From positions 1,302,001 through 1,366,000 of the forward strand of contig NZ_JABVZR010000002.1 of the NCBI RefSeq assembly GCF_017163935.1: a DNA stretch of 64,000 nucleotides, read 5' to 3'. Position 1 is the first letter of the stretch; the number at the start of each line of letters is the position of its first letter. This document shows, in pieces, positions 36,455 through 44,408 of the stretch. The notes under the pieces are model-generated. The model made no database searches, was not told the origin of the DNA, and was given only the letters and a program-made list of their open reading frames with translations. Made by a program: the position numbers and the translations under genes. The stretch comes from Novosphingobium terrae (GTDB taxonomy: Bacteria > Pseudomonadota > Alphaproteobacteria > Sphingomonadales > Sphingomonadaceae).

Positions 36455-38089
36455 ATGACCATCAACCGCCGCACACTGTTTCAGGGCGCCCTTGCCGGAG
36501 CCGCGGTGCCTGCTCTGGCCCGCGTTGCCGGCACTGGAGCGCCTGCTGCAGCCGCCGCTCCGACGGAAGCGCCGCAATGGGGCATGGGCGCCGATGGCCA
36601 GCGCAAGGCCGATCTGGGCAATGGCTTCTACCGCAATCCGATCGTCTCGGGCGATCATCCCGATCCCACGATCCTGAAGGATGGCGACGTCTATTACATG
36701 ACGTTCTCCTCCTTCGATTCCTATCCGGCGCTGGTGATCTGGCGCTCCACCGATCTGGTCAACTGGGCGCCGGTCGGCCCGGCGCTGCATCGCAATCTCG
36801 GCACGATCTGGGCGGTTGATCTGGTCAAGCATGACGGGCGCTATTTCATCTACATCCCCGCCGATCCCAAGGGCGAGGGTTGGTCGATCTTCGTGATCTG
36901 GGCCGATGATATCGCCGGGCCGTGGAGCGAGCCGGTGGATCTCAAGATCAGCGGCTGCATCGATCCGGGCCATGTCGTGGGGGAGGATGGCAAGCGCTAT
37001 CTCTTCACCAATGGCATCCGCATGATCCGCCTGACCGATGACGGGCTGGCCACGGATGGCCCGCTGGTGAAGGCCTATAACCCCTGGCGCTATCCCGATG
37101 ACTGGGTGGTGGAGAATTTCGCGCCCGAAGGCCCCAAGCTGCTGCGGCGGGGCGGTTGGTTCTATCTGGTCACGGCCATCGGCGGCACCGCGGGGCCGGT
37201 GACGGGGCATATGGTGATCGCGGCGCGCTCCCGGTCGATCCACGGGCCCTGGGAGCATTGCCCGCATAATCCGCTGGTGCGCACCGTCAGCACGGCTGAG
37301 CCATGGTGGTCGCGCGGCCATGCCACGCTGGTCGAGGGGCCTGCCGGGGACTGGTGGATGGTCTATCACGGCTATGAGAACGGCATGCGCACGCTGGGCC
37401 GCCAGACGCTGCTGGAGCCGATCGAATGGACCGGCGACGGCTGGTTTCGCGCCAAGGGTGGCGATCTTTCGCAGCCCTTGCGCAAGCCGCGGGGCGGCAA
37501 GCCCAGCGCCTCGGCGCCGGGCCTCTCGGATGATTTCGCCAGGGACCGCATGGGCGTGCAATGGAGCTTCCATGCGCCCAAACACGGCGAGGGGCAGCGG
37601 GCGACCTATGGCCTCGGCGGGCTGACGATTGCGGCGAGTGGCACTTCTCCGGCGGATTCCTCGCCGCTGACCTGCCTTGTGGGCGATCGTGGCTATGAGG
37701 CCGAGGTGTCGATCGATCTGACAGGCAAGGCCGAGGCGGGCTTGCTTTTGTTCTACAATTACAAGGCCTTTGTGGGCGTGGGTTTCACGCCGGAAAAGCT
37801 GAAAATCTACGAATATTCCGAGGAACTGCCTTGGGCGGCGGTGCCGCATCAGGCGCGCAGCCTGCGTCTGCGGGTCACCAATGACGAGAATGTGGTGACC
37901 TGGCACTATTCCCATGACGAAGGGCAAAGCTGGCAGCGCCACGGCACCCGCATGGAGGTCTCGGGCATCCATCACAATGTTTTCGGTGGTTTCCTCAGCC
38001 TTCGTCTGGGGCTGTATGTCGCGGGCGAGGGGGAGGCAAAGCTGCGCGATTTCCGGTATCGGGCGCTCGGCACGGCGCGGAACGTTTGA
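36455..38089 (+). CDS. GH43 beta-xylosidase/alpha-L-arabinofuranosidase
   Basis: 544 residues with a twin-arginine leader (MTINRRTLFQGALAG). The five-bladed propeller carries GDHPDPTILKDGDVYYMTFS (catalytic base Asp), CIDPGHVVGEDGKRYLF (pKa-modulating Asp) and FAPEGPKLLRRGGWFYLV (acid Glu in EGPKLL). A C-terminal XylC/DUF1349-like beta-sandwich follows (VEVSIDLTGKAEAGLLLFYN region). It removes xylosyl or arabinosyl residues. The two activities cannot be separated from sequence alone. The last gene of the GH31-GH1-GH39-GH43 run, ending against a convergent terminator. Confidence 0.9.
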   Translation: MTINRRTLFQGALAGAAVPALARVAGTGAPAAAAAPTEAPQWGMGADGQRKADLGNGFYRNPIVSGDHPDPTILKDGDVYYMTFSSFDSYPALVIWRSTDLVNWAPVGPALHRNLGTIWAVDLVKHDGRYFIYIPADPKGEGWSIFVIWADDIAGPWSEPVDLKISGCIDPGHVVGEDGKRYLFTNGIRMIRLTDDGLATDGPLVKAYNPWRYPDDWVVENFAPEGPKLLRRGGWFYLVTAIGGTAGPVTGHMVIAARSRSIHGPWEHCPHNPLVRTVSTAEPWWSRGHATLVEGPAGDWWMVYHGYENGMRTLGRQTLLEPIEWTGDGWFRAKGGDLSQPLRKPRGGKPSASAPGLSDDFARDRMGVQWSFHAPKHGEGQRATYGLGGLTIAASGTSPADSSPLTCLVGDRGYEAEVSIDLTGKAEAGLLLFYNYKAFVGVGFTPEKLKIYEYSEELPWAAVPHQARSLRLRVTNDENVVTWHYSHDEGQSWQRHGTRMEVSGIHHNVFGGFLSLRLGLYVAGEGEAKLRDFRYRALGTARNV

Positions 38090-38103
38090 AGGCTGCTGAT
38101 CGG

Positions 38104-38132
38104 GGCGCACTGTCTTCAAAAGCCAGTGCGCC
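38104..38132. terminator. Hairpin between convergent GH43 and ThuA genes
   Basis: Stem GGCGCACTG / CAGTGCGCC (9 bp), 11-nt loop; on the minus-strand side the ThuA stop is 9 bp away. Confidence 0.6.
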
Positions 38133-38140
38133 TCCGGCGG

Positions 38141-38908
38141 TTATTTCTTCTGCCCCAACCCTGTTGCGGCCCAATAGATTCCGCCCATCAGGTGAGAAAG
38201 ATACTGCGGATCGCGGTACATTTCCACATTATGCCCCAGCGTTGTCACGAAGACGCGGCCCTTTTCCCAGTTGTGATACCAGGCAATCGGATGGTCACGC
38301 CCCATCGGACGGGCAACCTGCCCCGGCCAGATGCGGGTGGGATCATAGCTGCTTTCATCAATACCCAGCACCGTATGGATCGGGACGGCATAGGGATTGG
38401 CGGTGACATAGAATTCATCGCTCCAGATCCAGCGGGCAGGCAGGGCGAAACTGGCGGGAAAACTGCTGTCTTCCACCGTCACCACGCCGGTTTGCAGCAT
38501 GGGATGCGTCACAAAGCTGCGGCCCACCATCTTTTCATACCATGGCCAGTCACGCTTGGGCATGATCAGCGCGCGATGCACCACAATGACATTGCCGCCG
38601 CCGCGCATATAGTCTTCGAACGCGGCGCGCTGCTTGTCATTAAGCTCCTCGCCGGGCGTGTTCAGAAACATCACGGCGGCATATTGTTTGAGATCACCCT
38701 CGAAAGCGGACGGTTGATTGGTCCAGACCATGCTGAACTCATGCAGCTTGGCCAGATGCTCCAGACTGTCCCGCGCGACGGGGATATATTCATAGTGGTA
38801 TTTGTTCGGGATCGCCACCACCAGAATGCGATATTGCGATTCGGCCCGGGCGTGGGCAGGCGATATCGCGACGAAGATTGCCGTGAGCATGAGGATGATA
38901 CGAGTCAT
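38141..38908 (-). CDS. ThuA-domain exported protein
   Basis: 255 residues from ATG 38908 (GTG 38914 is an alternative); signal peptide MTRIILMLTAIFVAISPAHA. ThuA (glutamine-amidotransferase-like fold, PF06283) features are YRILVVAIPNKYHYEYIPVA, FLNTPGEELNDKQRAAFEDY, GGGNVIVVHRAL, SFVTHPMLQTG, DEFYV and PIAWYHNWEKGRVFVTTLGH. ThuA-like domains are linked to trehalose/sugar utilisation but have no general assigned reaction. It follows the esterase gene by 33 bp and is probably cotranscribed with it. Confidence 0.88.
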   Translation of the reverse strand: MTRIILMLTAIFVAISPAHARAESQYRILVVAIPNKYHYEYIPVARDSLEHLAKLHEFSMVWTNQPSAFEGDLKQYAAVMFLNTPGEELNDKQRAAFEDYMRGGGNVIVVHRALIMPKRDWPWYEKMVGRSFVTHPMLQTGVVTVEDSSFPASFALPARWIWSDEFYVTANPYAVPIHTVLGIDESSYDPTRIWPGQVARPMGRDHPIAWYHNWEKGRVFVTTLGHNVEMYRDPQYLSHLMGGIYWAATGLGQKK

Positions 38909-38941
38909 AGGCACCTCAATGAATAAGTCTTCGCAAACCCG

Positions 38942-39937
38942 TCAGCCCCGATAGATGCTCTGACGGCGGCCATAGCTGTAGAACAGATCCGGCCAGGCGG
39001 AGGCGGGCACATCCTTGGGTAAGCGCACCCCGAAACCGTGGCCGCCCTTGTCGAAACCATGGAATTCAGCCGGGCGCGCCCTGGCCAGCAGCGCGCCATA
39101 CATCGCCACGCTGTTGGCGATGGGGACAAGGCCGTCGTCGCTCGCGGCTGTCAGGAAGACGGGCGGCGTGGCCTCGGTCACACGGTTCTCCACCGAGGCC
39201 GTCTTGCTTTCGGCGATGCCCGAGCCGGGGCCAAGCAGCGCATCGCGCGATCCGGCATGAACGAAAGGCTGCGCCAGCGTCACCACCGGATAGATCATGC
39301 CGACCAGATCGGGCCGGGCCGAGAGGCGGTCCGCCGCATCGACGGGCTCATAGGTGGTTTCGGCAAAGCGCGTGGCGATGCTACCGGCCAGATGGCCGCC
39401 TGCCGAGAAGCCCAGCACTGAAACCCGCGCCGGATCGATGCCGAAGTCCGTCGCCCGCGCACGGATCAGGCGCATGGCGCGCTGCGCATCCTGCAAGGGC
39501 ACCGTCTGCCGGTTGGCCCAGCCTTCGCCGGGGAGGCGGTAGCAGAGGATGAAGCAGGTGACGCCGCGCTGGGTCAGCCAGCGGGCCTGTTCCTCGCCCT
39601 CATTGTCGATGGCCAGGAAGCCATAACCGCCGCCAGGCATGATCAGCACCGCCGAGCTATCCTGAAAGGCGGGGCGGCGCACTTCGATCGTGGGCTGGCC
39701 GATGCCGGTCAGCCAGCGATCGTCGAAACCGCTGTCGGTGGAGCGTTGCTCGAAGGCGCGCATGGGCAGTTTGGCGGGCGCACCCGGCGCCGCGCCCGGC
39801 CACAGCGGGATCGACGGGCCGGAGGCGGTGATGGCACGCGTGCCGGCGCTGGCCCTGGTGGCCACTGTCGATGCGGCGATCCCCGCCAGCGTCAGGCCGC
39901 TCAGCATGGTGCGGCGCGAGGTGATGGTTGTGGTCAT
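38942..39937 (-). CDS. Alpha/beta-hydrolase, predicted acetyl-xylan-type esterase
   Basis: 331 residues with a twin-arginine leader (TSRRTMLSGLTLAG). ALIMPGGGYGFLAIDNEGEE-type oxyanion block (here SAVLIMPGGGYGFLA), RVSVLGFSAGGHLAG (nucleophile Ser in GFSAGGH), DGLVPIANS (Asp) and GGHGFG (His) give the catalytic triad of the BD-FAE/pnbA-like esterases often annotated as endo-1,4-beta-xylanase or acetyl esterase. Role inferred: removing acetyl groups from hemicellulose oligosaccharides. It diverges from GH35 over a 258-bp region with a TGGTAGCGCTA box. Confidence 0.88.
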   Translation of the reverse strand: MTTTITSRRTMLSGLTLAGIAASTVATRASAGTRAITASGPSIPLWPGAAPGAPAKLPMRAFEQRSTDSGFDDRWLTGIGQPTIEVRRPAFQDSSAVLIMPGGGYGFLAIDNEGEEQARWLTQRGVTCFILCYRLPGEGWANRQTVPLQDAQRAMRLIRARATDFGIDPARVSVLGFSAGGHLAGSIATRFAETTYEPVDAADRLSARPDLVGMIYPVVTLAQPFVHAGSRDALLGPGSGIAESKTASVENRVTEATPPVFLTAASDDGLVPIANSVAMYGALLARARPAEFHGFDKGGHGFGVRLPKDVPASAWPDLFYSYGRRQSIYRG

Positions 39938-40064
39938 GCCTGCTTCTCTCCAGAGCCTTGCGCGTGGCTTCGTTGTTGCGCGATGTTTGCGCTATCCTTG
40001 CCGGATTGTATTTTTTTTCCATGACGGACATCGTCCCGGACCGCAATCTGTTTGCATCATAAAC

Positions 40065-40078
40065 TGGTAGCGCTATTC
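40065..40078. promoter_or_regulatory. TGGTAGCGCTA box between divergent esterase and GH35 genes
   Basis: TGGTAGCGCTATTC keeps the TGGTAGCGCTA core intact, 118 bp upstream of GH35 and 128 bp upstream of the esterase start, so one regulator could serve both units. It belongs with the boxes at 29032 and 30814. Confidence 0.55.
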
Positions 40079-40195
40079 ATTCCAGCGATCCGGCAGACAC
40101 GAAGGTCGAGGGCTGGGGAGCCTGCGCATCCGCATGGTTTCCGGCGTTGCGGCCAAAGGGTCGGCGAAGTGGCCGGCCAGGGGAGAGTGACAAGA

Positions 40196-41827
40196 ATGCT
40201 GACGAAACTTGCGCCGCTGGCGCTGGCCTGTGCCCTTGCGGCGCAAACCGCCGCCGCCCAGACGGCCACCCCGCTCCCCCGGCTGGAAAGCCGTGACGGG
40301 CATCATGCGCTGATCGTCGATGGCGCGCCCTTTGTGATGCTGGGCGGGCAGGTCAACAACTCCAGCAATTATGCCGAGCCGCTTAAGACCGCATGGCCGG
40401 TGCTGGATGCCATGCATGCCAACACGGTGGAGGTGCCCATCGCCTGGGAGCAGGTGGAGCCGGTGGAGGGCCACTATGACCTCTCCTTCCTGCAGGAGCT
40501 GCTCGATCAGGCGCGCGCGCATGACAAGCGCGTGGTGCTGCTGTGGTTCGGCACCTGGAAGAACACCAACCCTTCCTATGCCCCGGCCTGGGTGAAGCTG
40601 AACAATGCCCGCTTCCCCCGCATGAAGGACCCGCAGGGCAAGGACCATGGCGTGCTGACCCCTTTGTCTTCAGCGACGATGGAGGCCGATCGCCGCGCCT
40701 TTGTGAAGGTGATGGAATATCTGCGCGATCATGACCGGCAGAACACCGTCATCATGGTGCAGCCCGAGAATGAGACCGGCTCCTACCGCGTGCCGCGCGA
40801 TTTCTCCGCCGAGGGCAACCGACTGTTTGCGCAGCCCATCCCGGCGGTGCTGGCGCGCAAGACGGGCAAGTCCGGCACATGGACTCAGGCCTTTGGCGCG
40901 CAGGCGCCGCGTGCCTTCAACACATGGTATGTCGCCAGCTATGTCAATGCGGTGGCGCAGGCGGGCAAGGCGGTGAAAGCGCTGCCGATGTATGTCAACG
41001 CCGCGCTGGCCGGGCCGTCCAACGTGCCCGATCCCACGGGTGTGGCCAGCGGCGGGCCGCAGTGGGATGTGCTGGAGATCTGGAAGGCGGCGGCCCCCGC
41101 CATCGATCTTGCCGCGCCCGACATCTATGATCGCGCCAGCGGCAATGTGATCCAGTATCTCGACAAATATGCCCGGCCCGACAACGCTCTGATGGTGCCC
41201 GAGATCGGCAATGCCAAGGAATTCGCGCGCTTCTTCTGGCCCACCATCGGGCGGGGTGGCATCGGCTTCTCGCCCTTCGGCATGGATGCCAGCGGTTACT
41301 TCAACTATCCGCTGGGCGCCCGCGTGCTGGATCACAAGGAACTGGACGCTTTCGCGCTGCCCTATGCCACGGTGAGCGGCATCATGCGCGACTGGGCGAA
41401 AATCGCCGCCACGCGCCCGACATGGGGCGCGGCCAAGCCCGACAATGGCAGCGACCAGTCGGTGACGCTGGGCCCGTGGACCATCACCGCCAGCTGGGGC
41501 CAGTGGCAGTTCGGCATGAAGGACTGGACCTGGATCAAGGCCGATCCGGCGCCCTGGGCCAGCGAGCCTGTCGGCGGCATGGCCGTGGCTCAGCTTTCCG
41601 ACCATGAGTATCTGGTGATGGGTGACCATGTGCGCGTCAGCTTCTCGCCAGCGGACAAGCGTGATGACGGCATGATCGTCTCGGTGGAGGAGGGCACGTT
41701 CCGTGATGGGAAGTGGGTCACCTCGCGGGTGTGGAACGGGGATCAGACCGATTACGGCCTGAATCTGATCGACCGTCCGCAGGTGCTGAAGGTCACCACC
41801 GGCTTCTATTCCGGCAAGCCGCGTTAA
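40196..41827 (+). CDS. GH35 beta-galactosidase with DUF5597-type C-terminal domain
   Basis: 543 residues; signal peptide MLTKLAPLALACALAAQTAAA; AGGGGAGAGTG before the ATG. GH35 blocks are HHALIVDGAPFVMLGGQVNN, NTVEVPIAWEQVEPVEGHYD, VVLLWFGTWKN, IMVQPENETGSY (acid/base Glu in PENE) and ALMVPEIGNA (nucleophile Glu in PEIG). The C-terminal third (WTITASWGQWQFG, MAVAQLSDHEYLVMG) is the DUF5597 sandwich found in Caulobacter/sphingomonad/Xanthomonas members. It removes beta-galactosyl residues, here probably from xyloglucan side chains before the GH31 acts. An eroded relative lies directly downstream. Confidence 0.92.
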   Translation: MLTKLAPLALACALAAQTAAAQTATPLPRLESRDGHHALIVDGAPFVMLGGQVNNSSNYAEPLKTAWPVLDAMHANTVEVPIAWEQVEPVEGHYDLSFLQELLDQARAHDKRVVLLWFGTWKNTNPSYAPAWVKLNNARFPRMKDPQGKDHGVLTPLSSATMEADRRAFVKVMEYLRDHDRQNTVIMVQPENETGSYRVPRDFSAEGNRLFAQPIPAVLARKTGKSGTWTQAFGAQAPRAFNTWYVASYVNAVAQAGKAVKALPMYVNAALAGPSNVPDPTGVASGGPQWDVLEIWKAAAPAIDLAAPDIYDRASGNVIQYLDKYARPDNALMVPEIGNAKEFARFFWPTIGRGGIGFSPFGMDASGYFNYPLGARVLDHKELDAFALPYATVSGIMRDWAKIAATRPTWGAAKPDNGSDQSVTLGPWTITASWGQWQFGMKDWTWIKADPAPWASEPVGGMAVAQLSDHEYLVMGDHVRVSFSPADKRDDGMIVSVEEGTFRDGKWVTSRVWNGDQTDYGLNLIDRPQVLKVTTGFYSGKPR

Positions 41828-41921
41828 GAGAAGGCGTGGCAGGCGATCGCGCGCCTGCTTTTGGCGCTGTTGGCCTTTGTTTCCCCGGCTCCGGCCGGGG
41901 GAGGGGGCGCCCTATGTTCTT

Positions 41922-42062
41922 CAGAAACAGGGACGCCATGCGCTGATCGTTGATCGGGCGCCGCTTGTTATGCGCGGGGCGCAGGTCAACAATGTCAGCG
42001 CATGGCCCGGTGCCTTGCCGCGCATCTTGCCGTCCATGAGGCGCTGGACATCGACCCGATGA
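41922..42062 (+). pseudogene. Remnant of a second GH35 gene
   Basis: In one frame, QKQGRHALIVDRAPLVMRGA and QVNNVSAWPGALPRI align with the intact neighbour's HHALIVDGAPFVMLGGQVNN region and with the AWP-ALP form typical of other GH35 proteins. It stops after 46 codons (TGA) and no further GH35 sequence is seen. It differs too much from 40196-41827 to be a recent copy of it, so it is the debris of a separate paralogue. The rest of 41828-42216 is non-coding. Confidence 0.75.
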
Positions 42063-42216
42063 ACATGCGCGCAGGCCGGAGTGGATGAAGAAAACGCGCT
42101 TGTGAAAGGCTGCCGCTTGATCGCAGCGCGCATGATTGAGTCGAACGCCATCACAACGTCAATGACGTTTGCCTCTCTCATGGAGATATGGCGCAGGTGA
42201 TCCTGCCCTGTATGAT

Positions 42217-42639
42217 TTACCAGCCGGTTGTTTCGATCTGGGGATGAGCCGCCTTGAAGGCCGCTGCTGCTTTCTTGCCATCCGGATTGTCGGGCAATTG
42301 AATGTCGAAGACCCAGAATTCGTCGCCATCTTCCGCCACGTCGAGGTCCCAGATGCTTTCCGGCCAGGTGGCTTCGTCGGTGAACAGTTTGAAATTCGGA
42401 TCGTTCTGGAACGCCTGGGCGAGGTGGTCGCTCACCAGCCCGGCCAGCTCATCGATATGGCTGACCAGATGCGTGACGGGCAGCATGTTGTCCGTCACCT
42501 CATCGACAAAGGTCTCGTACAATTTGGCGTAGGCGGCATTGAGTTCGCCGTCCTCATGGATGTCGGCCTCGGCCACCACCACGCGAAACTGCAGGGGATC
42601 ATTGGCGTTCTGATAGATCTCATGAGCGGGCAGTGTCAT
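42217..42639 (-). CDS. Conserved-looking acidic hypothetical protein
   Basis: 140 residues from ATG 42639, preceded by AGGGGATATGCC. No signal or membrane segment. Very acidic (many Asp/Glu: VVVAEADIHEDGELNAAYAK, DVAEDGDEFWVFDIQLPDN) and alpha/beta in character. I do not recognise a family. Codon use resembles the GC-rich genes to its left, so it is probably the last intact chromosomal gene before the eroded zone. Confidence 0.7.
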   Translation of the reverse strand: MTLPAHEIYQNANDPLQFRVVVAEADIHEDGELNAAYAKLYETFVDEVTDNMLPVTHLVSHIDELAGLVSDHLAQAFQNDPNFKLFTDEATWPESIWDLDVAEDGDEFWVFDIQLPDNPDGKKAAAAFKAAHPQIETTGW

Positions 42640-42784
42640 GGCATATCCCCTGGCGGTGGTTGCAGGTTGAAGCGACAATATGCCTGCATCCGATGTGTCA
42701 GCAGACCTATGATATCAAAACCTTCTCTGGTCTGGCGCTTTCTAGGGCCTCCATGCCTCCATGGCTAGAGCCAATGGCACCTCC

Positions 42785-43000
42785 CTATGCCCAAAAGCGG
42801 TGAGTTGGCGTGCCCGCCGGACGATCCATGGGGAAGGGTTCCGGATATTCGGTGGAGGCAGGGCGAGCCACTCCATCGGCATGCGCCTTGACTTTTCCGC
42901 AGTACAAGGCCATATAGCGCTTTGCTAACGTCGTCTGCGACGGAATTTGACGCCGAAAAAGGCTCTCCTTCCTTACCCACGCCACCAGCTCTGTCTGCAT
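42785..43000 (-). CDS. Doubtful small ORF
   Basis: 71 residues (MQTELVAWVRKESLFRRQIP to THRFWA). The N-terminal half looks helical and basic; the C-terminal half is Pro/Thr-rich. No recognisable family and no ribosome site. It lies in the eroded 42640-43760 zone and may be a gene fragment. The rest of 42640-43035 shows nothing else. Confidence 0.2.
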   Translation of the reverse strand: MQTELVAWVRKESLFRRQIPSQTTLAKRYMALYCGKVKAHADGVARPASTEYPEPFPMDRPAGTPTHRFWA

Positions 43001-43035
43001 TGCTGCAGATGGGTGTTGGTCTTGTGACAGGAAGC

Positions 43036-43155
43036 ATGATGCTGATCGGTACCGTCAAATTTTCAACACCGACAAAGGCTATGCTTCACCTCGGCTGATC
43101 GCCGGGGAAAGCAGCCCTCTGTTCATCTTGCTGCTGCTTGAAGTGACGGTTGTTG
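43036..43155 (+). pseudogene. Frameshifted cold-shock (CspA-like) gene remnant
   Basis: ATGATGCTGATCGGTACCGT begins MMLIGTVKF, the CspA start. The next bases encode the expected FFNTDKGYGF only if one T is restored in the run after GTCAAATTT, so a 1-bp deletion shifts the frame at about 43060. Further downstream a degraded RNP2-like stretch (CTGTTCATCTTGCTGCTGCT, compare VFVHLSAV) can be followed to about 43150. Cold-shock proteins are small RNA chaperones; this copy cannot make one. Confidence 0.65.
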
Positions 43156-43762
43156 GGGGCACAAGCTGCCTCCATCGCGCCATTGTATCAGGATGATTCA
43201 TGGTCATGGGCTAGGCTTGGCACTTCAACGTAGCACCACGCTGAAAATTTTTTTCATTCATACAACTATCTGTGAGTTTAAATTACATAATGTTCAGTCA
43301 ATATTTGAAATTTCATCTTCCTATCTATCCCATCTCTCCGCGCTCTGATCGTATGATCGCCCATCCGCCTGGCACGCTGTCGACAGAAGAACTGCGGCGT
43401 ATCGTTGCCGATATGGTTGATTGATCAGCTGCTTTCGATCAGGCCCGTTGGCGAGGCCAGAGCGTGAACTGACGCATCGGGTTTGACGATATGGCTGTGT
43501 CGGGCACCAGTTCCCCGATCGCATTGCCGCCAGCCTGTTTGTCATAGCGGTGGAGGGCATTGTCGACTATGGAGGGATCCGCAGGCTGCTGATGTCTCAT
43601 GACAGGCCCGGCCATGCTTGAACACTCGGCACGTTTCGCGAAGCTTCGTGGACCAACCCGCGTCCATGTCGGAGGTTTGTGAATTTTGACCGCCCTTTCA
43701 CGCTTTACGGCATTTGTGCAGCCGGCCCGCGATAATGTCGCTCGCCGTGGCGCGCCGACACT
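43156..43762. other. Eroded non-coding stretch
   Basis: GC content falls and no intact gene is visible. A 23-residue frame at 43353-43424 (MIAHPPGTLSTEELRRIVAD MVD) reads like the end of a real protein but lacks a body. An AT-rich patch lies near 43255-43315. Confidence 0.4.
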
Positions 43763-43840
43763 GTGACATCGCTCCAGATCCTGGTCGATGCCGACGCCTG
43801 CCCTGTGAAGGACGAGATTATAGGGTTTAGAGTTCTATAA
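43763..43840 (+). pseudogene. DUF188 (YaiI/YqxD-like) gene truncated at probable island junction
   Basis: From GTG 43763 the frame reads TSLQILVDADACPVKDEI, which is the highly conserved N-terminus of the UPF0178/DUF188 family (typically ILVDADACPVKDEIYRVAER). After DEI (about 43822) it turns into unrelated AT-rich sequence and stops at 43840, losing about 130 residues. The rest of the gene is not found elsewhere in the window. The break is best explained by insertion of the downstream element. Confidence 0.8.
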
Positions 43841-43888
43841 TATAGTTTGAAAATAATGATATATGGAATTTTCCAGGCTACCTGTCAA

Positions 43889-44251
43889 TTAACCGTCAAA
43901 TAACCTGTATCGCACACCGGCGAATGCAAGCGCACGCTGGCGATCTGTTGATTGCCACTGGGATGTGACTCGGGAGGCGTTAATGGAGCGGTAGGGGCAC
44001 CGGAAGCGCGAGCCTTTGTGCCCTTCGTTAGGCTTGCCCGCGCACTTCACGCCGAAGCTGGTGATCATGGTGGAATATGTGTAGCTGCGCAGGCCGTCCA
44101 GTTCGTCACAGGCTAGAGGGATGAGGGTGATCTCGAGGATGATACGGTCGATCCGCGCCTCGCGCTGGCCACAGCTCATCGTTCGGCGGTGAGAAGTAGA
44201 ATTTCGTTCCCGTTTGTAAAGTTGGTAGGCAAGATCTCTATATAGTGTCAA
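43889..44251 (-). CDS. Doubtful hypothetical ORF at island edge
   Basis: 120 residues (MTLYRDLAYQLYKRERNSTS ... RYRLFDG). No recognisable domain; basic, with LACDELDGLRSYTYSTMITS in the middle. It could be a gene fragment carried at the island end. No clear ribosome site, and its codon use is mixed. Confidence 0.25.
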   Translation of the reverse strand: MTLYRDLAYQLYKRERNSTSHRRTMSCGQREARIDRIILEITLIPLACDELDGLRSYTYSTMITSFGVKCAGKPNEGHKGSRFRCPYRSINASRVTSQWQSTDRQRALAFAGVRYRLFDG

Positions 44252-44347
44252 CCGGCACCTAACGTGGCGTCGTGACCCGCGAAAATCATGGCAACTTTGA
44301 GGAAATGAAAGCGTCCAATCCGTTGTTGGTTCAGGATCCTCAAAGTA

Positions 44348-44374
44348 CTATCGATAATGGAATCTTATCGATAG
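44348..44374. promoter_or_regulatory. Perfect inverted repeat upstream of recombinase
   Basis: CTATCGATAA / TTATCGATAG, 10-bp arms, 7-nt spacer, 35 bp before the recombinase start. It could be an operator or a recombinase-binding (att) site. Confidence 0.5.
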
Positions 44375-44408
44375 TGACATAGAGGAAAGCCGGCGCTAAA
44401 CCGGTAAA

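Noticed and set aside
36287..38119. 610-codon minus-strand ORF opposite GH43
   Set aside because: Shadow of GH43; no domain, and it would overlap the GH39 gene end.
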